DNA of 64,000 nt from Marivita sp. (GTDB lineage: Bacteria > Pseudomonadota > Alphaproteobacteria > Rhodobacterales > Rhodobacteraceae). The stretch covers positions 124,001 through 188,000 of the forward strand of contig NZ_JALEGT010000055.1 of assembly GCF_022763305.1 (NCBI RefSeq). The letters are read 5' to 3'. The notes under the pieces were generated by a model that worked only from the letters and a program-made list of their open reading frames with translations, made no database searches and had not been told where the DNA came from. Positions 8,141-17,563 of the stretch are shown here, piece after piece. A program made the position numbers and the translations under genes. Numbering within the stretch: the stretch's first letter is position 1; the number at the start of each line of letters is the position of its first letter.

Positions 8141-9103
8141 ATGGCGCTTGAAGATGCGAAAACCCAGATCGACCACGCCTTCACCCGCGACGACCTGAAA
8201 GGCGCCAGTTTCGAGAACGCTTTCGCCGGGGCCACGTCCTTTCTGCGCCGCCGCTACACCAAGGACCTGACCGATGTGGACGTCGCCATCACCGGCGTGC
8301 CCTTCGATCAGGCGGTGACCCACCGCACCGGCACCCGCTTCGGCCCCCGCGCCATCCGCGAGGCGTCGAGCCTGCAGCCTTACGACAAGCCCTATGGCTG
8401 GGATTACAACGTGCTCGAAGACTTCGCGATTGCCGATTACGGCGATCTGGCCTTCGACTATGCCAAAGTGTCCGAATTCCCCGAAACGCTGAAAAACCAC
8501 ATCGCCGGCATTCTCGCGCAGGATACGGCGACGGTCACGCTGGGGGGCGATCACTCCATCACCCTGCCAATCCTCGAGGCCTATGCCGAGAAATACGGGC
8601 CCCTGAGCTTGCTGCAGTTCGATGCCCATACCGACACCTGGGCCGATGACGACATGGAGCGGATCGACCACGGCACGTTCCTCTACAAGGCGGTCAAGCT
8701 GGGTCTGGTGGACCCGACGCGCTCGGTTCAGGTGGGCATCCGCACCGACAAACCCGACACGCTCGGCTTCAACATCATCGACGCGCGCGAGATGCACCGC
8801 ATCGGACCCGAGGCCGTGGCAGAACAAATCTGCGAGATTCTCAAGGATTATCCGACATACCTCACCTTCGACATCGACTGTCTCGACCCGGCCTTCGCTC
8901 CCGGCACCGGCACGCCTGTCTGGGGTGGCCCGTCCAGCGCGGACATCGCGGTCATCCTGCGAAATATCGCCGGGATCGAACTGATGGGCGGGGATGTGGT
9001 TGAAGTCAGCCCGCCTTTCGATACTACGGGGGCCACGGCGATTGCGGGAGCCCATGTCGCGACAGAGATTCTGTCTTTGTGGGGGTGGACCCGCCGCGCC
9101 TGA
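8141..9103 (+). CDS. speB: Agmatinase/ureohydrolase family enzyme
   Basis: Mn-dependent ureohydrolase that releases urea from a guanidino compound, classically agmatine to putrescine. The 320-aa sequence has all three metal motifs: GGDHS (135-139), DAHTD (161-165) and DIDCLDP (244-250) followed by APGTGTP. It follows the M20 amidohydrolase by 3 nt, so the pair is probably an operon. Other members of this family act on guanidinobutyrate or similar compounds, so the gene symbol is by family only. Confidence 0.88.
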   Translation: MALEDAKTQIDHAFTRDDLKGASFENAFAGATSFLRRRYTKDLTDVDVAITGVPFDQAVTHRTGTRFGPRAIREASSLQPYDKPYGWDYNVLEDFAIADYGDLAFDYAKVSEFPETLKNHIAGILAQDTATVTLGGDHSITLPILEAYAEKYGPLSLLQFDAHTDTWADDDMERIDHGTFLYKAVKLGLVDPTRSVQVGIRTDKPDTLGFNIIDAREMHRIGPEAVAEQICEILKDYPTYLTFDIDCLDPAFAPGTGTPVWGGPSSADIAVILRNIAGIELMGGDVVEVSPPFDTTGATAIAGAHVATEILSLWGWTRRA

Positions 9104-9160
9104 ATGTCAGTACAGGTGATCAAGGGGCATGTGTCCCATCGAGGCAAGGATAAGGACGTC

Positions 9161-9565
9161 GTGAAAGTGTTTTTCTGGACGCTGGTCTTGATCGTTTTGG
9201 GAGGACTGGCCTGGATTCGGCTCGCTCCGTCCGATCCGGCGGTCTGGCATGTCGACCCCAAGGTGACGGCCGATCAGGATCTGGCCGGAGGTGTCCGCAG
9301 GCGTATCCCGGCCGAGGACGGCACCTTTGCCCAACTCGACCGCATCATCCTCGCGACCCCCCGCACCGAAGTGCTGGCGGGCAGCGTGGAAGAGGGCAAG
9401 GTCACCTACATCACCCGGTCGCAATGGATGGGCTTTCCCGACTACACCACTGTGATGCAGAACGAAGACGTGCTCGAGCTTTTCGCCCGCCTGCGCTTCG
9501 GTCAGTCCGACATGGGGGTGAACAAGGCGCGTGTGGACGGCTGGTTGGAGCGGCTGGGTCAATAG
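9161..9565 (+). CDS. DUF1499 family membrane-anchored protein
   Basis: Function unknown. From GTG 9161 the product is 134 aa, with one N-terminal helix (KVFFWTLVLIVLGGLAWIRL) and then the DUF1499-type domain (SDPAVWHVDP, then QLDRIILATPRTEVLAG and YITRSQWMGFPDYTTV). The same frame is open from an ATG at 9104 touching the speB stop. I prefer GTG 9161 because an AAGGA precedes it and the hydrophobic anchor then starts at once. It lies between speB and prfA and may be co-transcribed with them. Confidence 0.8.
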   Translation: MKVFFWTLVLIVLGGLAWIRLAPSDPAVWHVDPKVTADQDLAGGVRRRIPAEDGTFAQLDRIILATPRTEVLAGSVEEGKVTYITRSQWMGFPDYTTVMQNEDVLELFARLRFGQSDMGVNKARVDGWLERLGQ

Positions 9566-9602
9566 ACCTTGACCACACCGCGTGGATGCCCGACAGAACC
9601 GC

Positions 9603-10652
9603 ATGATCCCCGAAGACCGCCTGCACCAGATCCTGTCGCGTTTCGAATACCTTGAGGCCCAGATGGCCGAGGGGTCGGGCGACATCGCGGCCATTGGTCG
9701 GGAATATTCCGATCTGCGCCCTGTCGTCGACCAGATCAGCGAATGGAAACAGGTCCGGGCCGATATCGCCGAGGCCGAGGCGATGCTGTCCGATCCCGAA
9801 ATGCGGGAACTGGCGCAGGAGGAACTTCCCGCGCTCAAGGCGCGCCTGCCCGAGGTGGAACACGCCCTGCAACTGGCGCTTTTGCCGAAAGACAAGGCCG
9901 ATGCGCGCCCCGCCATGCTGGAGATCCGCCCCGGCACCGGGGGCGAAGAGGCGGCCCTGTTCGCCGGAGACCTGCTGCGCATGTATCAACGCTATGCCGA
10001 AGCACGTGGCTGGCGGTTCGAAATCATCGAGGAACAGGCGACCGAGTTGGGCGGCATCAAGGAAGTCGTTGCCAACATCACGGGCGACAATGTCTTTGCC
10101 CGCCTCAAGTTCGAATCCGGGGTCCACCGCGTCCAGCGCGTGCCCGAAACCGAAAGCGGCGGCCGCATCCACACCTCCGCCGCGACCGTCGCCGTCCTGC
10201 CCGAGGCCGAGGATGTGGACATTCAGATCAACGCCAACGATCTGCGCATCGACACCATGCGCAGCTCCGGCGCGGGCGGCCAGCACGTCAACACCACCGA
10301 TTCGGCGGTGCGGATCACCCACATCCCCAGTGGCATCGTCGTCACCAGTTCCGAGAAATCCCAGCACCGCAACCGCGAGATCGCGATGCAGGTGTTGCGC
10401 ACACGCCTCTTCGATATGGAGCGGCAAAAGGTCGATGCCGAACGCTCGGCCAATCGCAAATCGCAGGTGGGCTCCGGGGACCGGTCGGAACGTATCCGCA
10501 CCTACAACTTCCCGCAGGGCCGTCTGACGGATCATCGCATCGGCCTCACGCTTTACAAGCTGGATGCGGTGATGGCGGGTGATCTGGACGAAATCATCGA
10601 CGCGCTGACCGCCGATGCCCAGGCCACGATGCTGGCCGAGATGGGGGCATGA
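9603..10652 (+). CDS. prfA: Peptide chain release factor 1
   Basis: Reads UAA and UAG and triggers peptide release. From ATG 9603 the product is 349 aa. It shows the codon-recognition tripeptide in PxT form (PET, 181-183) and the catalytic GGQ (225-227) in [11 protein letters not shown]. An alternative ATG at 9582 would add seven residues not seen in the family. It overlaps prmC by 4 nt (ATGA), which fits because PrmC methylates the GGQ glutamine of this protein. Confidence 0.97.
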   Translation: MIPEDRLHQILSRFEYLEAQMAEGSGDIAAIGREYSDLRPVVDQISEWKQVRADIAEAEAMLSDPEMRELAQEELPALKARLPEVEHALQLALLPKDKADARPAMLEIRPGTGGEEAALFAGDLLRMYQRYAEARGWRFEIIEEQATELGGIKEVVANITGDNVFARLKFESGVHRVQRVPETESGGRIHTSAATVAVLPEAEDVDIQINANDLRIDTMRSSGAGGQHVNTTDSAVRITHIPSGIVVTSSEKSQHRNREIAMQVLRTRLFDMERQKVDAERSANRKSQVGSGDRSERIRTYNFPQGRLTDHRIGLTLYKLDAVMAGDLDEIIDALTADAQATMLAEMGA

Positions 10653-11497
10653 CCGGCACCGAGGCTTTGGTCCGCGCTGTCGCCACATTGCGCGGGGCTG
10701 GGATCGACGACCCCGCCCGCGACGCCCGCCGCCTTCTGGCGCATGTTCTGGGGGTCGCGGCGGGACGGCTGACGCTGGTGCTGCCGGACCTGATCAACGA
10801 CGTAGAGGCCGAGCGCTTCGATGCCCTGATCGCGCGCCGCGCCGCGCGCGAGCCGGTGTCGCACCTGACGGGCATCCGCAGCTTCTATGGTCGCGATTTT
10901 CGGGTCTCTGCGGCCGTTCTCGATCCCCGGCCGGAGACGGAAACACTGATAGAGCAGGCACTTGCAGCGGATTTCTCATCCATTCTCGACCTTGGAACGG
11001 GATCGGGCTGCATCCTACTGACCCTGCTTGCGGAACGCCCCGATGCGCAGGGCACCGGCACCGATCTCAGCCCCGATGCGCTGGCTGTCGCGCAGGACAA
11101 TGCGGCCCGACTGGGCCTCGACACCCGCGCGACATGGCGGCAGGGGGCGTGGTTCAATGCTGTGCCGAGCGATGCGACATTCGATCTTGTCGTGTCGAAT
11201 CCCCCGTATATCGCGCTGAATGAAATGCCCGATCTCGCACCCGAGCTCGCCTTCGAGCCGCGCATGGCGCTGACGGATGGGGCAGATGGTCTTGACGCCT
11301 ACCGCGCCATCGCCGCTGAGGCCGTGCCGCATCTGACCCCACAGGGACGTCTGATCGTCGAGATCGGCCCCACGCAGGGCCCGGCAGTGGCCGACCTCTT
11401 TCGCGCCGCGGGTCTTGATTCCGTCATGGTCCATACCGACCTAGATTACAGGGACCGGGTCGTTTCCGGCGTAAACCTGCCACGAACCGACCCTTGA
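10649..11497 (+). CDS. prmC: Release factor glutamine methyltransferase
   Basis: SAM-dependent methylation of the GGQ glutamine in RF1/RF2. The 282-aa protein has an N-terminal helical domain, the SAM loop DLGTGSG (114-120) and the catalytic NPPY (184-187). Its ATG overlaps the prfA stop by 4 nt, so the substrate and its modifying enzyme are translationally coupled. Standard gene order and length. Confidence 0.97.
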   Translation: MTGTEALVRAVATLRGAGIDDPARDARRLLAHVLGVAAGRLTLVLPDLINDVEAERFDALIARRAAREPVSHLTGIRSFYGRDFRVSAAVLDPRPETETLIEQALAADFSSILDLGTGSGCILLTLLAERPDAQGTGTDLSPDALAVAQDNAARLGLDTRATWRQGAWFNAVPSDATFDLVVSNPPYIALNEMPDLAPELAFEPRMALTDGADGLDAYRAIAAEAVPHLTPQGRLIVEIGPTQGPAVADLFRAAGLDSVMVHTDLDYRDRVVSGVNLPRTDP

Positions 11498-11540
11498 CGG
11501 CGAAAATCCGAACAGTTCGACGCAAATTCTACTTGTAAGC

Positions 11541-11570
11541 TTGGGTCGGACGTGGTTACTCGGATATATT
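11541..11570 (+). promoter_or_regulatory. Possible promoter of the DUF4167 gene
   Basis: TTGGGT (11541-11546) and TATATT (11565-11570) with an 18-nt spacer lie in the 206-nt gap between prmC and the DUF4167 gene, leaving a leader of about 125 nt. The -10 is good and the -35 only fair. I saw no riboswitch-like or terminator structure in the leader. Confidence 0.35.
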
Positions 11571-11703
11571 GCAGCGGTCGAGGCTGGTTTGCACCCCTCT
11601 CGCGCGATTGTAAGCCCAAACATGGATGCCATTGCACAGGACCCGCGCACAAAGCGCACACAGCAATCGCAAACACAGCTGACAGAAGGCTGATAAGTAA
11701 CAC

Positions 11704-12264
11704 ATGCGTTCTTCAAACAAACGTTCGCGGAACAAGAACAACCGCAACCGTCCGAATTCCGTCGGCAATGTCGTCAACCGTGTCTTCGACAGCTCCGGCC
11801 CCGAGGGCAAGGTGCGCGGCACGCCGCAACAGATCATTGACAAGTACAACCAGCTTGCCCGCGATGCGCAGCTCAGCAACGATCGGGTGAATGCAGAGAA
11901 CTTCCAGCAGCACGCCGAACATTACATGCGCCTGCTCAGCGAAGCTCAGCGCGAACAGGACGCGCGCCGCGAACAGCAGGAACGCGAAAACCGCGACCGT
12001 CAGGCACAGCGCGACGCCGATCGCGCCGCACGTGGCGATCAGGACGACGGCGCGCAGGCGACGAACGATCCGGCGGACTCGCCCCAGCCCGATGTCATCG
12101 ACACCAGCGATGACAGCAACGACAGCGGTCTGGTCGAAACGCCCGAAGCCAAGGCCGAGGAAAAACCCAAGAAACCGCGCGCGCCCCGCAAGCCGCGCAA
12201 GAAGCCGGAACCCAAGGCCGAAGACGCCCCGGCAGAAACGGCCACACCGGACGCAGCGGAATAA
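11704..12264 (+). CDS. DUF4167 domain protein
   Basis: Alphaproteobacterial protein of unknown function. The 186 aa begin with a very basic segment (SSNKRSRNKNNRNRP), then the conserved DUF4167 core (residues ~15-80: RVFDSSGPEGKVRGTPQQI, YNQLARDAQLSNDRVNAE, FQQHAEHY). From ~90 on it is a disordered charged region: a Glu/Arg/Gln-rich stretch, an acidic Ser/Asp stretch and a Lys/Pro/Arg-rich end. The composition suggests nucleic-acid or ribosome binding, which is inference. A monocistronic unit with its own terminator at 12269. Confidence 0.9.
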   Translation: MRSSNKRSRNKNNRNRPNSVGNVVNRVFDSSGPEGKVRGTPQQIIDKYNQLARDAQLSNDRVNAENFQQHAEHYMRLLSEAQREQDARREQQERENRDRQAQRDADRAARGDQDDGAQATNDPADSPQPDVIDTSDDSNDSGLVETPEAKAEEKPKKPRAPRKPRKKPEPKAEDAPAETATPDAAE

Positions 12265-12268
12265 CAAG

Positions 12269-12295
12269 AAAGCCGGGGATCAGCCCCGGCTTTTT
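12269..12295. terminator. Intrinsic terminator after the DUF4167 gene
   Basis: A perfect 10-bp stem, AAAGCCGGGG (12269-12278) with CCCCGGCTTT (12284-12293), 5-nt loop and five T. It lies 4 nt after the DUF4167 stop and 11 nt before the convergent rsmA stop, with A-residues on the left arm, so it may serve both genes. Confidence 0.9.
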
Positions 12296-12305
12296 GCTGT
12301 CTGGA

Positions 12306-13142
12306 TCAGGCCAGTTGCCGCGCGAGGGCGCAGAACGCTTCCAGCGACACGCGTTCAGCCCGCTCGGTCGGGGGAATACCCACCGCGTTCAGATGATCCT
12401 CGATCTCCGGTGACAGCCCTTTCAGCGACGCCCGCAGCATCTTGCGCCGCTGGTTGAAGCCAGCGGCCACAACCCGCTCCAGCACTTTGGCATCCGCTTC
12501 GAAGCGCGGCGCGGGCAGGGCGCGCAGATGCACGACTGCGGAACTCACCTTGGGGGGCGGGCTGAAGGCCTCTGGCGGCAGGTGCATCGCGATATGCGCA
12601 TCGCAGCGCCATTGCGCCAGCACGGCCAGACGGCCATACGCCTTGTCACCCGGCTTGGCGACAATGCGCTGTGCCACCTCTTTCTGGAACATCAGGGTGA
12701 GGCTCGACCAGACCGGCGGCCAGACCGCAGGAGTCAGCCATCGCACCAGCAATTCTGTGCCGACATTGTAGGGCAGGTTGGCACAGATCGCGATGGGCGG
12801 CGTCAGATGCGCCAACGCATCCACCTCGAGCGCATCCCCCTCGATCACCTCGAGCCTGCCCGGATAGGCCGCCGCGATCTCGGCCAGGGCAGGCAGGCAG
12901 CGCGAATCCTTCTCGACCGCCAGCACCTTACGCGCCCCTTCGGCCAGAAGCCCGCGCGTCAGCCCGCCGGGGCCGGGGCCAACCTCGAGCACATCCGTGC
13001 CGCTCAGGTCGCCCGCCTGCCTCGCGATCTTGGCGGTCAGGTTCAGGTCGAGAAGAAAGTTCTGCCCCAGCGCTTTCTTCGCGCTCAGCCCATGGGTCGC
13101 GATCACCTCGCGCAGGGGTGGCAATCCGTCAAGTGCGGCCAT
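12306..13142 (-). CDS. rsmA: 16S rRNA dimethyladenosine transferase RsmA/KsgA
   Basis: Dimethylates two adjacent adenosines near the 3' end of 16S rRNA in late 30S assembly. The 278 aa contain [11 protein letters not shown], the SAM motif [10 protein letters not shown] (53-62) and the catalytic NLPYNV (122-127). It is the last gene of the lptF-lptG-lptD-surA-pdxA-rsmA run, separated from pdxA by 82 nt, an order widely conserved in proteobacteria. Confidence 0.97.
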   Translation of the reverse strand: MAALDGLPPLREVIATHGLSAKKALGQNFLLDLNLTAKIARQAGDLSGTDVLEVGPGPGGLTRGLLAEGARKVLAVEKDSRCLPALAEIAAAYPGRLEVIEGDALEVDALAHLTPPIAICANLPYNVGTELLVRWLTPAVWPPVWSSLTLMFQKEVAQRIVAKPGDKAYGRLAVLAQWRCDAHIAMHLPPEAFSPPPKVSSAVVHLRALPAPRFEADAKVLERVVAAGFNQRRKMLRASLKGLSPEIEDHLNAVGIPPTERAERVSLEAFCALARQLA

Positions 13143-13224
13143 GACAGCCTCCGCTTACAGAGCACCATCCCTGCGTCGTTTTTTCAAAGATATGCAAAGT
13201 CCGCCCCATTCGTTCGCGCAGCAC

Positions 13225-14193
13225 TCAAACCCGTGCGCAGGCCATCTGCCACGCCATGCGCAGCGCCTCGATGGTCGAGCTTGGGTTGGCTGTGCCGGTG
13301 CCCGCAATGTCAAAGGCTGTGCCATGGTCGGGCGAAGTGCGGATGATCGGCAGGCCCAGCGTCACGTTTACACCCCGGTCGAAATCGAGCGTCTTGATCG
13401 GGATCAGCGCCTGATCGTGATACATGCAAATCGCCGCGTCATAGCGCTGACGGGCTGCGGCGTGAAACATCGTGTCTGCGCTCATCGGGCCTTCGAGGCT
13501 CAGGCCCTCCTTGCGCAGCGCGGCCAGCACGGGCGCGATCAGCGTCTGTTCCTCGGTGCCCATCTTCCCGCCTTCCCCGGCATGGGGGTTCAGCCCGGCC
13601 ACTGCAAGACGGGGCTTTGGGATGCCGAACTGCGTCACCAGCGCGTCATGGGTGATGCGGATGCGGGTCTCCAGCAAATCGCGGGTCAGGCTGCGCGGCA
13701 CATCAGACAGCGGGATATGGATCGTCACCGGCACGACCCGCAACTGTGGCCCTGCCAGCATCATCACCACGTCGGTCCTGTCGCAGAGATGCGCAAGAAA
13801 TTCCGTATGGCCGGGAAAGCCGAACCCGGCACCGTCCTGCAGCGCCTGTTTGTGGATCGGCAGCGTGCAGATACCACCCGCCTTGCCGGACGCCGCCAGC
13901 GCCACCGCGCGTTCGATCACCGCCACGACGCCCTTTGCCTGCGCCGGTTGCGCGACACCCGGGGTGCGTGGGCCGTCAAAGCGGTGCGGCAGAACGGGCA
14001 GGGCGGATCCCAGGGCCGACACCTCGTCCGGTGCCGCAATCTCGACCCAGTCCGTGCCCTCGGGCAGATGGTCCGGGTCTCCGATCAGGAAGAACGGCAC
14101 CTCTCCGCGCAACGCTGCCCAAGCCATACCAGCCAGCTCGGGTCCGATCCCGGCCGGCTCCCCGATGGTCAGGGCAATCGGCGCTGGGGTCAT
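13225..14193 (-). CDS. pdxA: 4-hydroxythreonine-4-phosphate dehydrogenase
   Basis: Oxidative decarboxylation of 4-phosphohydroxy-L-threonine in pyridoxal 5'-phosphate synthesis. The 322-aa protein shows TIGEPAGIGPEL at the start, metal-ligand histidines in FPGHTEFLAHL, LNPHAGEGG and MYHDQALIPIK, and the end motif TSPDHGTAFDIAGTG. ATG 14193 overlaps the surA stop by 4 nt. Standard neighbour of surA and rsmA. Confidence 0.97.
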   Translation of the reverse strand: MTPAPIALTIGEPAGIGPELAGMAWAALRGEVPFFLIGDPDHLPEGTDWVEIAAPDEVSALGSALPVLPHRFDGPRTPGVAQPAQAKGVVAVIERAVALAASGKAGGICTLPIHKQALQDGAGFGFPGHTEFLAHLCDRTDVVMMLAGPQLRVVPVTIHIPLSDVPRSLTRDLLETRIRITHDALVTQFGIPKPRLAVAGLNPHAGEGGKMGTEEQTLIAPVLAALRKEGLSLEGPMSADTMFHAAARQRYDAAICMYHDQALIPIKTLDFDRGVNVTLGLPIIRTSPDHGTAFDIAGTGTANPSSTIEALRMAWQMACARV

Positions 14194-15419
14194 TGCGTGA
14201 CGATGCGGGCGTCTGCGCGCAACTGGGCGAGATAGCTTTCCGACAAGGACTGAAGCCGCTGGTTGCGCAGTCCGATCGCGAACTGGTCCCGATCCACGTC
14301 GTCATTCACCTCGGCGGTCCGACCGCACAGCATCAGGAACACCAGCGTCTGCCCGTTCGAGCGCGTCAACGCCGTGGAAACCTCGCCGGGATCGAGCTTT
14401 GCCAGTTCGAACGCGATGTCCGTCGGGATCTCGGCCGGGGGCAAAGCCTGGCGGTCCAGCACCTCCGCAGGCTGGCCCTTGGCGACACCGTAGAGGTCAT
14501 CACAGCGGTCCACCCGGCTGGCCAGCACGCGCGCCTGGGCCAGGGTCGCTTCAGAGCGGCCTCCTGGGAGGTAATACGCGGCATATTCGATGGCGGAATA
14601 GGTCGGTGCGGTGAAACCGGTCTCTTCGACCGCGCGCAGCTGGAACAGCGCCACGGCGTTCGGGATCGGGATCGGATCGGTCACTTCACCCGGTGCCAGC
14701 GCAAGCACGAGGGGACGCAGCACCGGCGGCAGGTCTTCGAGGTTCTGCCACGGCAGACGTCCGCCAGCACCGCGTGAGGCGGTGGCGGAATACTGACGGG
14801 CCTGCGCCGAGAACTCGGCTTCCGAGGTGATCTGGCTGATCCGCTGGGCGCGCGCCTGAACGGCTTCGGCCTGCGGCGGCGGTGCCGGCATGATGATCTC
14901 CGACAGCAAGACCCGAACCGACGATCCGCCGGACGCGCCAAGCGCACGGTCCACTTCGGCTTCGGAGAGCGTCACCCGACCGGCAAAACGGGCCTGCACC
15001 AGCAACCGCCAGCTCAGACCGGCGCGCACGAAATCGCGGAAGGTCTGCGCCGAAACACCGGCTCCCTCAAGCGCCTGGATAAACTCATCCCGGCTGAGAT
15101 TGGCGCGCTGCGCAAACTCCTCCATCCCGTCCAGCACCTCTTCGGTCGAGGGCACGATCCCGGCGGCTTCGGCGGCCTGCAGGCGCAGCCGGTCGTTGAT
15201 CAGCTGCTCCCGGGCCAGCTCGTTGGTGTCGCCCGGCGCCCGCAGCACGGTCAGCATGCGCGCGCGCTGCTCCAATTCGTAGGCTGTGACGACGCTGTCA
15301 TTGATCTTGATGACTGGCGCAAAAAGGTTCTGGGCCCCGGCTGTCACCGGGCCGAATGCCAGCGCCACCCCAAGGGCCAGGGCACTCAGGTTGCGAAGGG
15401 ATGTGCTCAGTAGCTGCAT
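14190..15419 (-). CDS. surA: SurA-type periplasmic peptidyl-prolyl isomerase
   Basis: Chaperone/isomerase that escorts outer-membrane proteins, including LptD, across the periplasm. The 409-aa product has a signal peptide (cleavage about residue 29, VTAGAQ), an N-terminal SurA domain (APVIKINDSVVTAYEL) and one recognisable parvulin-like region (~170-270: LSEIIMPAPPP, QARQYSATASRGAGGRL). E. coli SurA has two parvulin domains; the second region here (~290-390) is more diverged. Its start overlaps the lptD stop by 13 nt, tying the chaperone to its client. Confidence 0.92.
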   Translation of the reverse strand: MQLLSTSLRNLSALALGVALAFGPVTAGAQNLFAPVIKINDSVVTAYELEQRARMLTVLRAPGDTNELAREQLINDRLRLQAAEAAGIVPSTEEVLDGMEEFAQRANLSRDEFIQALEGAGVSAQTFRDFVRAGLSWRLLVQARFAGRVTLSEAEVDRALGASGGSSVRVLLSEIIMPAPPPQAEAVQARAQRISQITSEAEFSAQARQYSATASRGAGGRLPWQNLEDLPPVLRPLVLALAPGEVTDPIPIPNAVALFQLRAVEETGFTAPTYSAIEYAAYYLPGGRSEATLAQARVLASRVDRCDDLYGVAKGQPAEVLDRQALPPAEIPTDIAFELAKLDPGEVSTALTRSNGQTLVFLMLCGRTAEVNDDVDRDQFAIGLRNQRLQSLSESYLAQLRADARIVTQ

Positions 15420-17563
15420 GAACGGCGGTACTCCTTGCCGCTGCCGCCGGTGCTGAAGCCAGTCAGCGCGACGGTCAGGCCGAAATCGGTAGATGGTTCG
15501 AGGTTAGTGGAAGAGGCAAAGCTGCGCGAGACCGAAAAGTCCACCGCGACACATTCGTTGCGGTATTCCGCACCAATTCCTGCCTCCAGAAACTGTCCTT
15601 CGACAATGTCGTATCGGGTGTTTCCGGTCGCGGTCCAGTTGCGGTCGATATTGTAGCGCCCGTTGACGCGCCATTGCGATTGCGCGGCGTCGCGCTCTTC
15701 CAGCGGATCGGTGGTCAGAAGAATGTAGGACGCGCCAAGGACATAGCGGTCGCGGGTGACGTTGGCGCGCATCTCGGCCTTGCTGAAGCGGGTTTCCCCC
15801 GTGTCGTACAGGCCGCGGGCGAGCAGTTGCAACCCGTTCTTGTGCGCAAACTGGCCCGCGATCAGCCAGTCCGACGCGGTGTCGTCCTGCCCGGACGAGC
15901 GCGAGAAAGCGGTGTCTTCCTCGTCGCGCCAGACCCGGCCCAACACCAGCGATGCGCGCCAGCCTTCGGAGTCCTCGCGCATCCAGCGCAAGCCTGCCGC
16001 GCCCACAAGACCCCGTTCCCGCCGATCCGGTGCCGGAAAGCGCGAGAGCGACAGAAGGTTGCCCTCGTCGAATTCGGCGCGGGTGCTTTCATCATTCGGT
16101 ACGCCCGACCGGTCTCCGCCGATCCATCCCACCTGTGCGATGGGTTCAAGAAGAACCCGGCCGCCATTGGTTGTCTGCTTGACGAGCGGCCAGCGCAGTT
16201 CGAGCGATCCGGCCGGAGTGACCTCGGTGTAATCGCCCTCGGCCACGGCATCCTGCTCGACGATGAAATGGTCAACCCAGACCTGCGTTACCGCCCCGGC
16301 GCGCAGCCCGCCGGGCAGGGTCCAGCGGTCGCGCCAGCTCAGGTCCAGATTGGCCCGCGCCACGTCGCGCCCATCGACAATGCTGTCGGCATCGCTGCCG
16401 TCGATATCCCGATCCGAATAGCGGTAATGCCCGTGCAGCTGGAACCCCAGACGGACCTCGCCGCCCACGCGTTGCGGGAAATAGCGGCGGTTGTAACGCA
16501 GATCACCGATGATGGTCGGCTGGGTGGCATTGTTTTCGCCGTCGGTCAGGCTTTCGTAATGGATGAGCCCCAGGGAAAAGAACTGGTCCCGGTCGGTGCG
16601 GGACAGAGTGATGGCGCTGTCCAGCCGGTCCTTCTTGAACGCGCTGTTGTAGTCGTTGAGATAGGCTTCGTCGCTGACCGCCTCGATGTCGAAGGACAGG
16701 CGGAAATTGCGGGGCAGGGCGAACGCCCCTTCGGCAAAGAGCAGCCCGCGCGCCTCGCCGCTTTGCAGGCTGTCCTGGCTGAGAGCGCCGTTGACCGTGA
16801 TGTTGCCTGTCCGAAACGCCTGTCGGTATCTTAGCTCAAGCGTGCGGGTGATGGGCGACACGTAGGGTGTAAGCGTCAGATCCGCGTGATCGCCGATGGG
16901 AATGAAGTAGGGCAGCTTGATCCCGAACCCCAGCAGCGTCGAAGTCTTGAGTTCGGGAATCAGAAACCCGCGCGCCCGTTTGAGCGTCGGATCGGGAAGG
17001 CGCATGCGGGGAATGTAGAAGACGGGCACACCCAGAACACGCAGTTGCGCATTGTCGAAATAGATCTGGCGTTCTTCGGCATCATGCACGACCCGGGTGG
17101 CCCGGATCGCCCAAAGTGGGGGACGGTCGCTGCCACAGACCTGGCAGGACGTGGCCGCCACCTGGCTCATCGTCGTGTAGCGCCCCTCGACCCTGACCGC
17201 GCGGGCCGAGGCGATCTGCAACTGGTCATCCAGAACGAACCGCGCGCTTTCCAGCAATCCATTCCTGAAACCCTGGTCCAGCTCGGCCTCCGTGGCTGTC
17301 AGGACATCGCCATTCGGCTGGGTGATGCGGATCGGGCCCTCAATCCGCACCCTGTCGGTCGCGCGATCGTAGATGATCGTCGAGGCGGTCAGTCGCGTTC
17401 CGTCGTAGAGCGCCTCGACATTGCCGGTCGCGACAAGCGTCTCTCCGCCGCGCTCGACCAGAACCTGATCCGCCAGCAGCATCACGTCGCTGGTCTGCGC
17501 CTGCGCCGGGGCCGACCCGAGAAGTGCGGCCAGCATCATGCCAAGAAGCGCCCGCCGCATCAC
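15407..17563 (-). CDS. lptD: LPS-assembly outer membrane protein LptD
   Basis: Outer-membrane beta barrel that, with LptE, inserts lipopolysaccharide in the outer leaflet. The 718 aa comprise a signal peptide (to ~22), a periplasmic OstA/LptA-like beta-jellyroll (~25-150: VLVERGGETLVATGNVEA) and a C-terminal barrel. Four cysteines are visible, a CQVC pair near residue 138 and two at the C-terminal end (NECVAV, RSCSY). They fit the N-to-C disulfide logic of E. coli LptD, though the N-terminal pair here is adjacent. Overlaps lptG by 4 nt and surA by 13 nt. Confidence 0.95.
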   Translation of the reverse strand: MMRRALLGMMLAALLGSAPAQAQTSDVMLLADQVLVERGGETLVATGNVEALYDGTRLTASTIIYDRATDRVRIEGPIRITQPNGDVLTATEAELDQGFRNGLLESARFVLDDQLQIASARAVRVEGRYTTMSQVAATSCQVCGSDRPPLWAIRATRVVHDAEERQIYFDNAQLRVLGVPVFYIPRMRLPDPTLKRARGFLIPELKTSTLLGFGIKLPYFIPIGDHADLTLTPYVSPITRTLELRYRQAFRTGNITVNGALSQDSLQSGEARGLLFAEGAFALPRNFRLSFDIEAVSDEAYLNDYNSAFKKDRLDSAITLSRTDRDQFFSLGLIHYESLTDGENNATQPTIIGDLRYNRRYFPQRVGGEVRLGFQLHGHYRYSDRDIDGSDADSIVDGRDVARANLDLSWRDRWTLPGGLRAGAVTQVWVDHFIVEQDAVAEGDYTEVTPAGSLELRWPLVKQTTNGGRVLLEPIAQVGWIGGDRSGVPNDESTRAEFDEGNLLSLSRFPAPDRRERGLVGAAGLRWMREDSEGWRASLVLGRVWRDEEDTAFSRSSGQDDTASDWLIAGQFAHKNGLQLLARGLYDTGETRFSKAEMRANVTRDRYVLGASYILLTTDPLEERDAAQSQWRVNGRYNIDRNWTATGNTRYDIVEGQFLEAGIGAEYRNECVAVDFSVSRSFASSTNLEPSTDFGLTVALTGFSTGGSGKEYRRSCSY

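Noticed and set aside
6956-9055. 699-codon minus-strand open frame opposite the amidohydrolase and agmatinase
   Set aside because: Antisense shadow of two motif-complete enzymes; no domain, no ribosome site and His/Arg-rich composition.
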